From the IMG/VR virus record IMGVR_UViG_3300034418_011267, positions 1 through 49,230 of that record: a DNA stretch of 49,230 nucleotides; one strand, 5' to 3'. Positions 1 to 7,110 of this stretch are shown here, in pieces. Below the pieces are notes generated by a model that saw only the letters and a list, made by a program, of their open reading frames with translations, made no database searches and was not told where the DNA came from. Positions within the stretch are counted from its first letter, which is position 1; each line of letters begins with the position of its first letter. Origin of the DNA: a virus. A program made the position numbers and the translations under genes.

Positions 1-410
1 CTGATCGTTTCATCAAGGAAGAAAGCGAATTTGATTACAATGCCTTTGAATCTCAGGTTCAATTTAAGATTCACACCGACAGACACTACATCCAAAACCT
101 GGAAGGAAGGGTTGCTTTCTTTGGTGCTGCTGCAAAAGGTTGTGTCTATCTCAATGCTCTTGGCTTGAACACCAACAACATGCCTGACACATACATTGTG
201 GATGACACGATTGCAAAACAGGGCTACTACGTTGGCGGCACGGGTTTCCAGATTAAAGATCGCTTGTACCTCTTTGATGATCAACCGGAGAACTTAATTA
301 TCTTGGCGCATAACTTCAAAGATTACATTACACAAACATTGCGCCCGCATTACAAGGGCCGTATTATTACAATGTTTCCAGACATTACCGTTGACGAGTA
401 TCAGCCATGA
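1..410 (+). CDS. C-methyltransferase, C-terminal part (cut by window start)
   Basis: The reading frame is open from base 3 and ends at 410. The visible 135 residues resemble the C-terminal Rossmann-like domain of sugar C-methyltransferases (Methyltransf_14 type). The pattern is FFGAAAKG, then a YIVDDTIAKQGYYVGGTGF segment, then LAHNFKD. In that family this domain follows a zinc-binding and a SAM-binding domain, which would lie left of the window. Proteins of this kind methylate nucleotide-linked deoxysugars. In a phage this suggests glycan modification or interference with host surface sugars (inference). The stop overlaps the next start (ATGA), so the two methyltransferases are probably co-translated. 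Confidence 0.8.
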   Translation, partial: DRFIKEESEFDYNAFESQVQFKIHTDRHYIQNLEGRVAFFGAAAKGCVYLNALGLNTNNMPDTYIVDDTIAKQGYYVGGTGFQIKDRLYLFDDQPENLIILAHNFKDYITQTLRPHYKGRIITMFPDITVDEYQP

Positions 411-1024
411 GCAGTGTTAGTTGGGAAAAACCTTCCAAGCCCCTCACCAAAATTATTGAAGAGTATAACGTCAATGGGTTTGAAGCTCCTGGTGGCACTG
501 ACAAGAACACCATCCACAACTACACCGGAATCTACGAGCACATCCTCTCGCCTTATGTGAAGCGGGAGGGTCAGCTCCTCGAGATTGGTGTGCAGCATGG
601 TGGCTCGTCACTGCTGTGGCAAAAGTACCTGCCCAAGTTCACGATCTGCATGGTTGATATCCATGACATTGTGAACCCACGGATCTGGGACTTGATGGAT
701 CAAAACAAAAACGATTACGCATTTTATGAAAACAATGCGTATGACAAAGGTTTTGTGAAGCAATTAGCTGAGGAGTGGGGCGATTTTGACGTCATTATTG
801 ACGATGGTCCTCACACGCTTCAAAGCCAGCTGTTTGCCGTGGAGCACTACCTGCCACTGCTTGCCAAGGGTGGTGTCTTTGCCATTGAGGACATCCAAGA
901 TATTCGTCACGTCACCGATCTAAAGAATGCAGTACCTGACGAATTAAAAGACAATGTCAAGGTCTATGACGTCCGCAATACCAAGGGACGTTATGATGAT
1001 GTCATCTTTACTGTTACTCGGTAA
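407..1024 (+). CDS. Class I SAM-dependent methyltransferase
   Basis: A 205-residue protein. LLEIGVQHGGSSLLW (about residues 57-71) is a glycine-rich SAM-binding motif I. MVDIHD follows at the end of strand 2, and DVIIDDGPHT gives the acidic post-strand motif of the Methyltransf_24/MycE-like group. KGGVFAIEDIQD fits the next conserved strand. Substrates in this group are sugars or small molecules. Pairing with the upstream C-methyltransferase suggests a shared glycan pathway (inference). The start overlaps the upstream stop by 4 nt. A terminator follows immediately. Confidence 0.8.
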   Translation: MSSVSWEKPSKPLTKIIEEYNVNGFEAPGGTDKNTIHNYTGIYEHILSPYVKREGQLLEIGVQHGGSSLLWQKYLPKFTICMVDIHDIVNPRIWDLMDQNKNDYAFYENNAYDKGFVKQLAEEWGDFDVIIDDGPHTLQSQLFAVEHYLPLLAKGGVFAIEDIQDIRHVTDLKNAVPDELKDNVKVYDVRNTKGRYDDVIFTVTR

Positions 1025-1025
1025 A

Positions 1026-1050
1026 CCCAACTTTGCAGTTGGGCTTTCCT
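1026..1050 (+). terminator. Intrinsic terminator after methyltransferase pair
   Basis: A perfect 7-bp stem (CCCAACT/AGTTGGG) with a TTGC loop starts two bases after the stop codon. It is followed by CTTTCCTACTTTT. Confidence 0.7.
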
Positions 1051-1150
1051 ACTTTTAACAAAAGGATAAGGGTGTGAAACTAAATGTGGTGTTCCATTTA
1101 ATGCCATGTTTGTTCTCACACCTATGATCCGTTCTCCCAAAGAATCCGAA

Positions 1151-1360
1151 ATGGCACTCTCCAGTCAGGTCAAGGAATCGGTTGATGCAGCAGCCAGTCA
1201 CCTGCGTCAGGCGCTAGCATTTGCCGCCCGCACCGAACATCCCGTCACCATCAGCAGCATCACTGATGTGCTGGTGCGACTGGAATCCCTGGAGCAAATG
1301 GACCAGATCATCGAGAAGTTTGGCAAGGGCAAAGACATTCCGACAACAGGATTGTTTTAA
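1151..1360 (+). CDS. Small conserved phage protein, unknown function
   Basis: A 69-residue protein if started at the ATG at 1151 (MALSSQVKESV). The frame is open from an ATG at 1106, but the downstream start gives a protein resembling short, mostly helical cyanophage proteins. Two amphipathic helices are visible (VDAAASHLRQALAFAA and ITDVLVRLESLEQMDQIIEKF). No catalytic motif is seen. The stop TAA overlaps the ATG of the next gene by one base, indicating translational coupling. Confidence 0.65.
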   Translation: MALSSQVKESVDAAASHLRQALAFAARTEHPVTISSITDVLVRLESLEQMDQIIEKFGKGKDIPTTGLF

Positions 1361-1575
1361 TGCCACGTATTACAAAAGCTCAACGCCTTCAAGATTACTT
1401 CTGGAAGCTTGAGAAATTAATTCCCAACCCCGGACCCAACTGGGCTCGGAGTGCAAAACCATGTAAGTACGCTAAAATCTTAGAAGAACGTAAGAGGTTA
1501 TTGGAACTTGGCAGAGAAGAAGAAGCCTGGTCTTTATGCAATAATGTGAGCAAGCCGCATACAGACCTTGTCTGA
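1360..1575 (+). CDS. Small basic protein, unknown function
   Basis: 71 residues, rich in Lys, Arg and Trp, starting at an ATG that overlaps the previous stop. I do not recognise a family. It is predicted helical (ILEERKRLLELGREEEAWSL). The 3' end overlaps the start of the HNH gene by 8 nt, so that gene may have inserted at or near this boundary. Confidence 0.55.
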   Translation: MPRITKAQRLQDYFWKLEKLIPNPGPNWARSAKPCKYAKILEERKRLLELGREEEAWSLCNNVSKPHTDLV

Positions 1576-2134
1576 GCCCCTTCGCTCTAAATACGCTAAC
1601 TCCACAAAGCGAGCTTTTTATTTTCCAGATACCAACGAAAAAATCTGTGCTAAATGCAGCGTAAAAACTAGCATAGAAAATTTCTTTAAACACCGTCAAA
1701 CACAAGATGGTTACCACTCTTGGTGTAAATCTTGCTGCAAAAAAGGAAGCGAAAAATCTAAAGCAAAAAAGTATAGTACATTCGAAGGAAGAGTAACAAC
1801 TTTTTTAAGAACTTGCAAAAACAGTGCAGAAAAAAGACAACATTCTTTTGAATTAACAAAAGAAATGTTATTAGAAATGTGGGAATTGCAACATGGTATT
1901 TGTGCATACACAGGAATTCAAATGACTACTCAACCAAGTAGTGCCTACAGTGTTTCAGTTGAACGTATTGATAGCTCAAAAGGCTACACAAAAGACAACA
2001 CCGTTTTGGTTTGTAATGCAATTAACAAAATGAAAACAAACCTAGATCCTGTTTTGTTTTTTGAAATGTGTTCAGCTGTAACAAAATTTTTAGGAGATAA
2101 AGATGGTAATCTAAATGTAGAGTTTGTAAAATAA
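1568..2134 (+). CDS. HNH homing-type endonuclease with zinc ribbon
   Basis: 188 residues. An N-terminal zinc ribbon is formed by C27/C30 and C53/C56. The C-terminal half has an HNH-like core: ICAYTGIQM, then VSVERIDSSKGYTKDNTVL, then NAINKMK. Free-standing nucleases of this type cut DNA and drive their own spread. The only available start before the zinc ribbon is TTG at 1568, overlapping the previous gene. The body is clearly more AT-rich than the flanking genes, consistent with transfer. Confidence 0.75.
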   Translation: MSEPLRSKYANSTKRAFYFPDTNEKICAKCSVKTSIENFFKHRQTQDGYHSWCKSCCKKGSEKSKAKKYSTFEGRVTTFLRTCKNSAEKRQHSFELTKEMLLEMWELQHGICAYTGIQMTTQPSSAYSVSVERIDSSKGYTKDNTVLVCNAINKMKTNLDPVLFFEMCSAVTKFLGDKDGNLNVEFVK

Positions 2135-2308
2135 ATGCCACAGAAGAAACCCGGTGATCCCGGCTTGTATGATGCGATTCGAAAAAAGCGTGAGCGGATT
2201 GCTGCTGGCAGTGGAGAAAAGATGAGGAAGCCTGGCGAGAAGGGTGCACCTACCGCCAAAGATTTTAAGGAGTCTGCAAAGACAGCAAAGAAACCAAAGA
2301 AGAAGTGA
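2135..2308 (+). CDS. Small Lys-rich basic protein (57 aa)
   Basis: It starts directly after the HNH stop (TAA, then ATG). The sequence is strongly basic, with a PGDPGLYDAIRKKRERIAAG N-terminus and a poly-Lys C-terminus. It resembles a very short basic protein seen in many cyanophages (recall); function is unknown. A DNA- or RNA-binding role is possible from its charge only. A structured region and terminator follow. Confidence 0.65.
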   Translation: MPQKKPGDPGLYDAIRKKRERIAAGSGEKMRKPGEKGAPTAKDFKESAKTAKKPKKK

Positions 2309-2401
2309 TATTGTATTCCAGAGCACTAAAGCTCCAGGGAAATAGTCGAACTCCCTGACACTTCGTTTATTGAAGTGCTTGCGTCAGCGGTAAGGAAGAG
2401 A

Positions 2402-2430
2402 GATCCCGGCGTGAGAAACCGGGATTTTTT
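2402..2430 (+). terminator. Intrinsic terminator
   Basis: ATCCCGG pairs with CCGGGAT across a short loop, followed by a run of T residues ending at 2430. It probably ends the transcript of the gene at 2135-2308 or separates it from the tRNA region. Confidence 0.75.
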
Positions 2431-2774
2431 ATGTATGATATTATCGATAGAGGTCAGGTCCCTGCCTGGATACGCCTGGTTAACTCACAGCCCGATTGTC
2501 GGTACGCCAGTTACACCTGATCCATCCCACCCCTACTGCTCTGTCGGTAGGGTGCAGCCAACAGGAATGGGCACTGCGTCGATTCTGGATCGGAAATTTT
2601 CGATCGTTGTTGGTTTGCGTTTGAAGTCCTGGGTTTCCAGGCCAGGAGATTGATCACTCCTGCCCGATTGATTCACGGGTGCGCCGGGGACCGATTCGGC
2701 AAGCGCAACGGATCAGTAACACCCCCTATGCTTAGCTCCGGGACGCCGGATGATGCACAAACCTGGGGGTCACT

Positions 2775-2844
2775 GGGTTGAAAGCCAAAGGGAAAGGCAC
2801 GTGGACAACACATTCAGTAGCTGGTTCGAGTCCAGCTCAACCCC
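2775..2844 (+). ncRNA. tRNA-like element, anticodon arm degenerate
   Basis: A 70-base unit with a perfect 7-bp acceptor stem (GGGTTGA/TCAACCC), a GCC/GGC D-arm with a GG-containing loop, and a perfect T-arm (GCTGG-TTCGAGT-CCAGC). The anticodon arm does not fold into a 5-bp stem with a 7-base loop and has no U33. It is therefore either a decayed tRNA gene or a tRNA mimic. No CCA is encoded. Confidence 0.45.
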
Positions 2845-2948
2845 TGGGTGCAACAAGGAACGTTGCATTAAACGAAGGATCCCCTAAGCCACATCGTAGA
2901 CACACCGGCATTGTTATGGTGAACGTAGGTGGATATCCTCGCCCACTT

Positions 2949-3050
2949 CACCCAATGCGAGCCAATTGGATAGGACGGCCACCAGCCTGGGTACTGGACG
3001 CAGTACTTTCAGTGGATATGGCGATGGGGGTTCGAATCCTCCTTGGGTGT
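2949..3050 (+). ncRNA. tRNA-like element with enlarged centre
   Basis: Acceptor CACCCAA/TTGGGTG (7 bp) and a T-arm with TTCGAAT loop and GGGGG/CCTCC stem enclose about 70 bases instead of about 45. The middle holds a perfect GTACTG-GACG-CAGTAC hairpin nested in CCAC/GTGG, and no standard anticodon arm. It could be a tRNA with an inserted stem or a decayed tRNA. Confidence 0.4.
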
Positions 3051-3067
3051 TTTATACTGAACATGTT

Positions 3068-3141
3068 CCAGATGTAGCGCAGCTTGGTAGCGCAGGTGTT
3101 TTGGGTACATCAGGCCGCAGGTTCAAATCCTGCCATCTGGA
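3068..3141 (+). tRNA. trnP: tRNA-Pro (anticodon UGG)
   Basis: A complete cloverleaf: acceptor CCAGATG/CATCTGG, D-arm GCGC/GCGC, anticodon stem GGTGT/ACATC with loop TTTGGGT (UGG), and T-arm GCAGG-TTCAAAT-CCTGC. The discriminator is A and CCA is not encoded. It would read CCA and other proline codons. Confidence 0.93.
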
Positions 3142-3144
3142 CTT

Positions 3145-3216
3145 GCTGGATTAGCTCAGTGGCAGAGCAGGGATTTTGTAAATCTCAGGCCAACAGTTCA
3201 AATCTGTTATCCAGCT
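3145..3216 (+). tRNA. trnT: tRNA-Thr (anticodon UGU)
   Basis: A complete cloverleaf three bases after tRNA-Pro: acceptor GCTGGAT/ATCCAGC, D-arm GCTC/GAGC, anticodon stem GGGAT/ATCTC with loop TTTGTAA (UGU), and T-arm ACAG-TTCAAAT-CTGT. The discriminator is T and no CCA is encoded. It is probably cotranscribed with tRNA-Pro. Confidence 0.93.
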
Positions 3217-3222
3217 TTTGAT

Positions 3223-3408
3223 ATGTGGAGACTCTGGGCTAAAGCGCTGGGCGAGAAAAGCTCACCTCACGACAAAGAAGCAGATGTTATTGCCTGGATC
3301 CGCACATTAATATTCATTAGTTATTTAGTTACAAACATGTTTATAATTTCAGGAGTTATAAGACATTGGTCTGATAGTGAGTGCCAAGACCAAACGCATC
3401 AGAACTAA
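3223..3408 (+). CDS. Small single-pass membrane protein
   Basis: 61 residues starting a few bases after tRNA-Thr. A cytoplasmic-looking N-terminus (MWRLWAKALGEK) precedes one hydrophobic segment, about residues 27-46 (TLIFISYLVTNMFIISGVI), followed by RHW. The pattern matches a small protein common in cyanophages (recall); its role is unknown. The last 32 bases overlap the HNH frame, so the original C-terminus may have been altered by that insertion. Confidence 0.65.
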   Translation: MWRLWAKALGEKSSPHDKEADVIAWIRTLIFISYLVTNMFIISGVIRHWSDSECQDQTHQN

Positions 3409-3664
3409 CCGTCAGAAGTTTCTGGAATATAAACAGACTCTGCAATGCCAACATTGTGGCATAGGCGATCATCGGGTCCTTGAGTTCCATCACCTTGGAG
3501 ATAAGGACCACAACATTTCAAATATGGTGAGTCAAGGATACGCCTGGCGGCGCATCCAAAGTGAAATAGAAAAGTGTATTCCGTTGTGCTGTAATTGCCA
3601 TAGGCTTGAGCATTATGTCAAGCCACCACAGAATTCAATTACTTTCTTTTACCATCATTCTTAG
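3377..3664 (+). CDS. Small HNH endonuclease
   Basis: 95 residues from a GTG start. It has the order CQHCG, then VLEFHHLGDKDHNIS, then CIPLCCNCHRLEHY, a compact HNH with zinc-binding cysteines. It overlaps the membrane-protein gene upstream. Its 3' end runs through a duplicated copy of the 37-codon gene tail found at 4317-4370, so the end of the protein is a composite. Confidence 0.75.
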   Translation: MSAKTKRIRTNRQKFLEYKQTLQCQHCGIGDHRVLEFHHLGDKDHNISNMVSQGYAWRRIQSEIEKCIPLCCNCHRLEHYVKPPQNSITFFYHHS

Positions 3665-3703
3665 TTTTACTTGCAACAGCATTACCACAGGCTTGAGCAT
3701 TGG
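3638..3703 (-). pseudogene. Remnant copy of the 37-aa basic gene
   Basis: On the - strand this segment closely matches the 3' two thirds of the gene at 4318-4431. In that frame it reads NAQACGNAVASKTKN-DGKRK then stop, against NAKQNCGNAVARKAKN-GGKRK then stop in the intact copy. No start codon in the proper frame remains. The two copies are direct repeats flanking the 201-residue gene. Confidence 0.6.
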
Positions 3704-3712
3704 AGAGATTAA

Positions 3713-4318
3713 CTATCTAGAGGGTATTCCTAATGCGTATTGAGGTAGTCCAGTTTTTGGCATGCCCTTAGGAAAAATATAAGTCACCGTGCCAGGTGTT
3801 ATGTTTTTTCCCAGGTGTGATCTGTTTAAAATGTCTGTTGCAGCCGCATTACTTTTTTTATCTTTTAACCAATCTTGTAAAGCGCCGTACATAGGTTGTT
3901 GTATTTCACGTTTAATTTCTTCGTGAGTTACATTGGGCCGCAATAGATTATCTTTTTTAGCTTCCTGCATTATTTGATTAAACAAACCCATATGCTTGCC
4001 TGCCAATGCGGGGTTTACACCTTCGGCCAAACCTCCAAACTGATTTATTGCTTGTTCAGCAAGACCTGGATTTTCTAATAGTAGTTTGCCCATTGGGCTT
4101 CGTAATGTATTACGAATAGCACTTCGAGTAAAGTCAGGACTTTGTCCAACTTGTCCAAGGTAATATAAACCTTCCTGAAATACATTAGGTGTGATGTTTT
4201 TTCTAACAGCTTCTTGCGTAAAACGGTCAATAATTTGACGTGCTTGACCACGACTCATGGCAATGTCGCCATAATCAACGGGCAAGTTCTGTAAAGAAGA
4301 AGAATCAAAAAATTCCAT
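3713..4318 (-). CDS. Unknown 201-aa protein
   Basis: It starts at an ATG overlapping the stop of the 37-residue gene (TAATG). The protein is soluble-looking, mostly helical, Gln/Asn-rich, with no motif I recognise. It is flanked by two copies of the basic-gene tail, so it may have been brought in as a unit. It looks AT-rich and could be a virion or accessory protein; nothing in the sequence decides this. Confidence 0.6.
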   Translation of the reverse strand: MEFFDSSSLQNLPVDYGDIAMSRGQARQIIDRFTQEAVRKNITPNVFQEGLYYLGQVGQSPDFTRSAIRNTLRSPMGKLLLENPGLAEQAINQFGGLAEGVNPALAGKHMGLFNQIMQEAKKDNLLRPNVTHEEIKREIQQPMYGALQDWLKDKKSNAAATDILNRSHLGKNITPGTVTYIFPKGMPKTGLPQYALGIPSR

Positions 4319-4431
4319 TACTTTCTTTTACCACCATTCTTAGCTTTACGTGCAACAGCATTGCCGCAGTTTTGCTTGGCATTTTGTTTTGCCGTTGCAC
4401 CTTTCTTCTTTTTGTTCTTAGATTTAGACAT
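4318..4431 (-). CDS. Small basic protein (37 aa)
   Basis: A Lys/Asn-rich peptide (MSKSKNKKKKGATAKQNAKQ at the start) ending in GGKRK. The stop overlaps the next start by one base. An intergenic TAAAAT-type motif lies just upstream (4450-4460). A degraded second copy is present at 3638-3703, which supports this being a real gene that has been duplicated. Confidence 0.55.
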   Translation of the reverse strand: MSKSKNKKKKGATAKQNAKQNCGNAVARKAKNGGKRK

Positions 4432-4449
4432 TAGTTGTTCACACTTCCT

Positions 4450-4462
4450 TACATTTTACTCT
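4450..4462 (-). promoter_or_regulatory. Candidate TAAAAT-type promoter
   Basis: On the - strand the order is TTGACAGAGTAAAATGTAAG, about 20 bases upstream of the gene at 4431. It matches the TAAAATWAA motif found upstream of the structural genes on the + strand. Confidence 0.4.
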
Positions 4463-4506
4463 GTCAAGTATTTTCATGATATGATTTCATAGTTCATATT
4501 TGAATT

Positions 4507-5001
4507 ATGAATACAAAACAATGCACAATGTGCAAAGAAGAAAAATTGTTAGTTGATTTTTACAATGAGTCAAGGGTTAAAGATGGGAAGCAAGCAAGAT
4601 GCAAAGCATGTCACAAATTAATCACAGACTCATACCGTAAAAATAATTTAGAACTCTACGCAAACGCCAGTAAAAAATACTGGAGCAAATTATCAGACAA
4701 AGCAAAACATTCTAAATGGCTTGAACGTTATGGATTAACAGCGGAACAATACACTGAATTACATACAGCACAAAATGGTTGTTGCGCTATTTGCAATCGA
4801 CAATGTATTTCAGGACAAAATTTATCAGTTGACCATTGCCATAAAACAAATAAAGTCAGGGGGTTGTTATGTAAAAAATGCAACACCGCTTTGGGCATGC
4901 TTGAAGATAACATTGATTATCTTCAAGCAGCCATTGATTACCTAAGAGTTTCTAAGGGTGGCTTTGATGAACCATGCGGCTTTAAAAGCCGCACCACATA
5001 A
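4507..5001 (+). CDS. Endonuclease VII-like HNH nuclease
   Basis: 164 residues. An N-terminal zinc ribbon (C6/C9, C32/C35) is followed by the recombination endonuclease VII core: YGLTAEQYTELHTAQNGCC, then CAIC, then VDHCHKTNKVRGLLC, then KKCNTALGML. Catalytic-site D109, H110 and H112 are present. In phages such genes either resolve branched DNA or act as free-standing homing nucleases. Five HNH-type genes in the window favour the second. The last 60 bases overlap the convergent Dps-like gene. Confidence 0.85.
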   Translation: MNTKQCTMCKEEKLLVDFYNESRVKDGKQARCKACHKLITDSYRKNNLELYANASKKYWSKLSDKAKHSKWLERYGLTAEQYTELHTAQNGCCAICNRQCISGQNLSVDHCHKTNKVRGLLCKKCNTALGMLEDNIDYLQAAIDYLRVSKGGFDEPCGFKSRTT

Positions 5002-5487
5002 ATCTGCCATGTAATTTTGAATATCAATTGCACCAATTTTTGCTGCAATCGGCTCTAGTTTTTTGGTTTTCATGCCAAGCTCTTCAAGATTTTTATAATA
5101 CACAGCAAGCATGTCTGTGTTCTTGTAACTATTAACACGTTGAATGCCTGGTGAAGCATCTGCTAAACCGCATCCACACATTGGCATCAGATAGTCCATA
5201 CTTCTGATAAACTCAGCAAGCTTGTCAAACTGTTCAAGATGTGCTTGGTACTGGTCTCCAAGGAACCCATGGAGACCAATAAAGTTTGGACCTTCAATAT
5301 TGAGATGGATAAGGTGACTTTGTGTCTCAAGTTCCTTGATGTAAGCGCAGAGGGAGATGCACTGCTGAATGAAGGACCCGACATCACCATTCTTTGATTT
5401 ACCAGGAGCCTTAGGTTTTGCCTGGGGCTCCATGGGAGGTGCTTCTGGAGCAGGGGGTTGCATCTGTTGAGGCGCAGGAGTATACAT
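4942..5487 (-). CDS. Dps-like ferritin (DNA-protection protein)
   Basis: 181 residues. After a Pro-rich N-terminal tail (residues 1-35) comes a ferritin-like four-helix domain. HLNIEGPNFIGLH and then EQFDKLAE carry the Dps ferroxidase ligands at H61, H73, D88 and E92, with the same 12/15/4 spacing as in E. coli Dps. The C-terminal helix (MADLCGAAFKAAWFIKATLR) fits the last Dps helix. Known family members form 12-mers that oxidise and store iron and protect DNA from peroxide. The protein could protect phage or host DNA during infection, or be a virion component (inference). Confidence 0.75.
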   Translation of the reverse strand: MYTPAPQQMQPPAPEAPPMEPQAKPKAPGKSKNGDVGSFIQQCISLCAYIKELETQSHLIHLNIEGPNFIGLHGFLGDQYQAHLEQFDKLAEFIRSMDYLMPMCGCGLADASPGIQRVNSYKNTDMLAVYYKNLEELGMKTKKLEPIAAKIGAIDIQNYMADLCGAAFKAAWFIKATLRNS

Positions 5488-5535
5488 AATTTTTTGTCAG
5501 TAATTCCAGTTTATCAAAGAAGTATTGCAATTAAA

Positions 5536-6849
5536 TCAACGGCTAATTTCCTGCCAGTTGACAGCTGCATGCAGCGTGGATGTATTGGTGCTTGCAGAAG
5601 CAACCAATGACAGTTCGTAAGGTGTGTTTGTTAACCCATTGCGTTCCAGCTGGAAAGTAAAAAGGGCTTCCTTCAGGATGTCAACAGCAGAAGTGGATTG
5701 ATTGCTGGCAGAAAAGTAGCCTTGCGCAAGGACAGATCCACCAGATGTTGATGTACCACTGATGTTGTATTCAACGCCAGAGTTTGCGCCTGCACTTTGC
5801 CAAGACCCACCAGATGTTGTGGCGCTACTAAGGATTTGCCATACGTAGTTTGCAGTTCCACCTGCAGCCATCAATGAAATGGCATTAAGGATAACAATGG
5901 CATCAAGTTCAGACGCTTTAAGTCGCAAGGAAACAATTGGATAGAATGTCCCAGCTGTCGCCATGTTGTAGGGTGATGTGATTGCGGTACCAATGCCTTG
6001 GGGTTTACCACGCAATTCATATCCACCCTCCGAAATAACAGTGGAACAAATTTGTTTTAATGTACTGCTGCTTGCAGCAGCAGATGTATTAACAATTTCA
6101 TAACGTAAAGGAAGAGAAGCTGTGGTGATATAAGTTGAATCAATTAAGTTGGCATGATTAAACGAATGGCAGTGCACAAACTTACCATTGATTACAAACC
6201 CAGTCCTTACGGTACCAAGACCCAGCCATTCAATATCCATCCACATGATCTGAGCTTTTGCCAGATCTAGTGTCAACCTGGAACGACCAGTACCATCCAA
6301 CTTGTCTGCATTCCACTGGGACTGAGGAACCCGAGTTTCTGACAACGTGCCTGACACGGAACTACGCTCAACAAATGCAGGGGCAGCTACACCGCTTACT
6401 TCTAAATAGATGCCGTTGTTTGCACCGTAGTAACCAACACGTTGACGCAGCCCAGCCTTTTGTGCATTCATTACAAAGGTTGAAAGCACGAGTAGTGATT
6501 TGCCTGGTTGATAAGAGAAAACTTTTGTTGTTTCTCTAACAACTTCAGAACCAGATGCTGTTGTTACGTTGAGTGTAACAAGGCCTGCATTGGCATCAAA
6601 GACTGCATTACCACCGGTTCCACTAGATGTAGCCCACAGTCCATTGTCGCGATAACGATGGCTGGAGTCAAACAGCGTAAGAGGTGTACTGGCACGGAAA
6701 CGCCCAAATGCATCGGAGCTTGTGCCCCCCGCCTGGATGTAGACAACCTCACCTGTTGTGGTTGCAATCTCTAACGGTTGACCACTGCAAGTTTTAACTT
6801 TAACTACGTCATATAAAGTTGATTCACCTGATTCTCTATAAACTGGCAT
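5536..6849 (-). CDS. Phage virion protein, fibre/tail type
   Basis: 437 residues, Ser/Thr/Gly-rich and beta-rich. The stretch SDAFGRFRASTPLTLFDSSH, followed by RYRDNGLW and VRETTKVFSYQPGKS, matches a structural protein widespread in cyanophages (recall). No catalytic motif or coiled coil is seen. It lies in a leftward block with Dps and small genes, away from the main structural cluster. A tail or surface decoration role is the best guess. Confidence 0.75.
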   Translation of the reverse strand: MPVYRESGESTLYDVVKVKTCSGQPLEIATTTGEVVYIQAGGTSSDAFGRFRASTPLTLFDSSHRYRDNGLWATSSGTGGNAVFDANAGLVTLNVTTASGSEVVRETTKVFSYQPGKSLLVLSTFVMNAQKAGLRQRVGYYGANNGIYLEVSGVAAPAFVERSSVSGTLSETRVPQSQWNADKLDGTGRSRLTLDLAKAQIMWMDIEWLGLGTVRTGFVINGKFVHCHSFNHANLIDSTYITTASLPLRYEIVNTSAAASSSTLKQICSTVISEGGYELRGKPQGIGTAITSPYNMATAGTFYPIVSLRLKASELDAIVILNAISLMAAGGTANYVWQILSSATTSGGSWQSAGANSGVEYNISGTSTSGGSVLAQGYFSASNQSTSAVDILKEALFTFQLERNGLTNTPYELSLVASASTNTSTLHAAVNWQEISR

Positions 6850-6873
6850 GATACTGCTACATTTTCTACCATT

Positions 6874-7110
6874 CTATTTCGTGTCACTTTTGTTGTTTTT
6901 GATTTGTTCATGTTGCCAGTCGGCTCGCAAATAACCGTAGTCCCGTGGCTCAGTAACCGCTACATTTTTTGTGCCGCACACCCCACAAGTACCAAGGTGC
7001 ATAGTTGAGCAGAGATCAGGCGGCCCAATGTACACACCTTTTTTGTACCAGGAACCATAAGCCATTCCGCAGCTGTGGCACACCCAATCTGGGTATTTAG
7101 TTTTTGGCAT
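6874..7110 (-). CDS. Small zinc-ribbon protein
   Basis: 78 residues. C11/C14 (WVCHSCG) and C42/C45 (TCGVCG) form a rubredoxin-like or zinc-ribbon pair, with an extra Cys at 34. The C-terminal tail is charged. It overlaps the upstream gene by 14 nt. The function is unknown; zinc ribbons of this size are often nucleic-acid or protein binding. Confidence 0.65.
   Translation of the reverse strand: MPKTKYPDWVCHSCGMAYGSWYKKGVYIGPPDLCSTMHLGTCGVCGTKNVAVTEPRDYGYLRADWQHEQIKNNKSDTK

Larger units (their letters stand above)
2309..3060 (+). other. Hairpin-rich region without convincing genes
   Basis: About 750 bases hold no credible long reading frame. They hold a chain of perfect or near-perfect inverted repeats: GAGC/GCTC and CAGGGA/TCCCTG near 2320-2365, a terminator at 2402-2430, ACCCCTAC/GTAGGGT near 2528-2553, GATCG/CGATC at 2588-2605, CAGGAG/CTCCTG at 2643-2662, TCCGG/CCGGA near 2738-2750, TGCAAC/GTTGCA at 2849-2867, and GGTGA/TCACC near 2917-2952. 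Base composition looks more GC-rich than the neighbours. Two tRNA-like units (2775-2844, 2949-3050) lie inside and two normal tRNAs follow. A 29-codon frame (2431-2520) begins right after the terminator T-run and is doubtful. Confidence 0.5.

Noticed and set aside
2431-2520. 29-codon frame (MYDIIDRGQVPAWIRLVNSQ...)
   Set aside because: It looks protein-like but starts directly in the terminator T-run with no ribosome site. Kept only as a remark in the region entry.
2375-2653. 92-codon + strand frame in the hairpin-rich region
   Set aside because: It runs across the terminator and several perfect hairpins, has no ribosome site, and its composition does not look like protein.
2309-3060. tmRNA, RNase P RNA or 6S RNA
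   Set aside because: No tmRNA start, tag frame, or conserved RNase P core could be found; the tRNA-like ends do not frame such an RNA.
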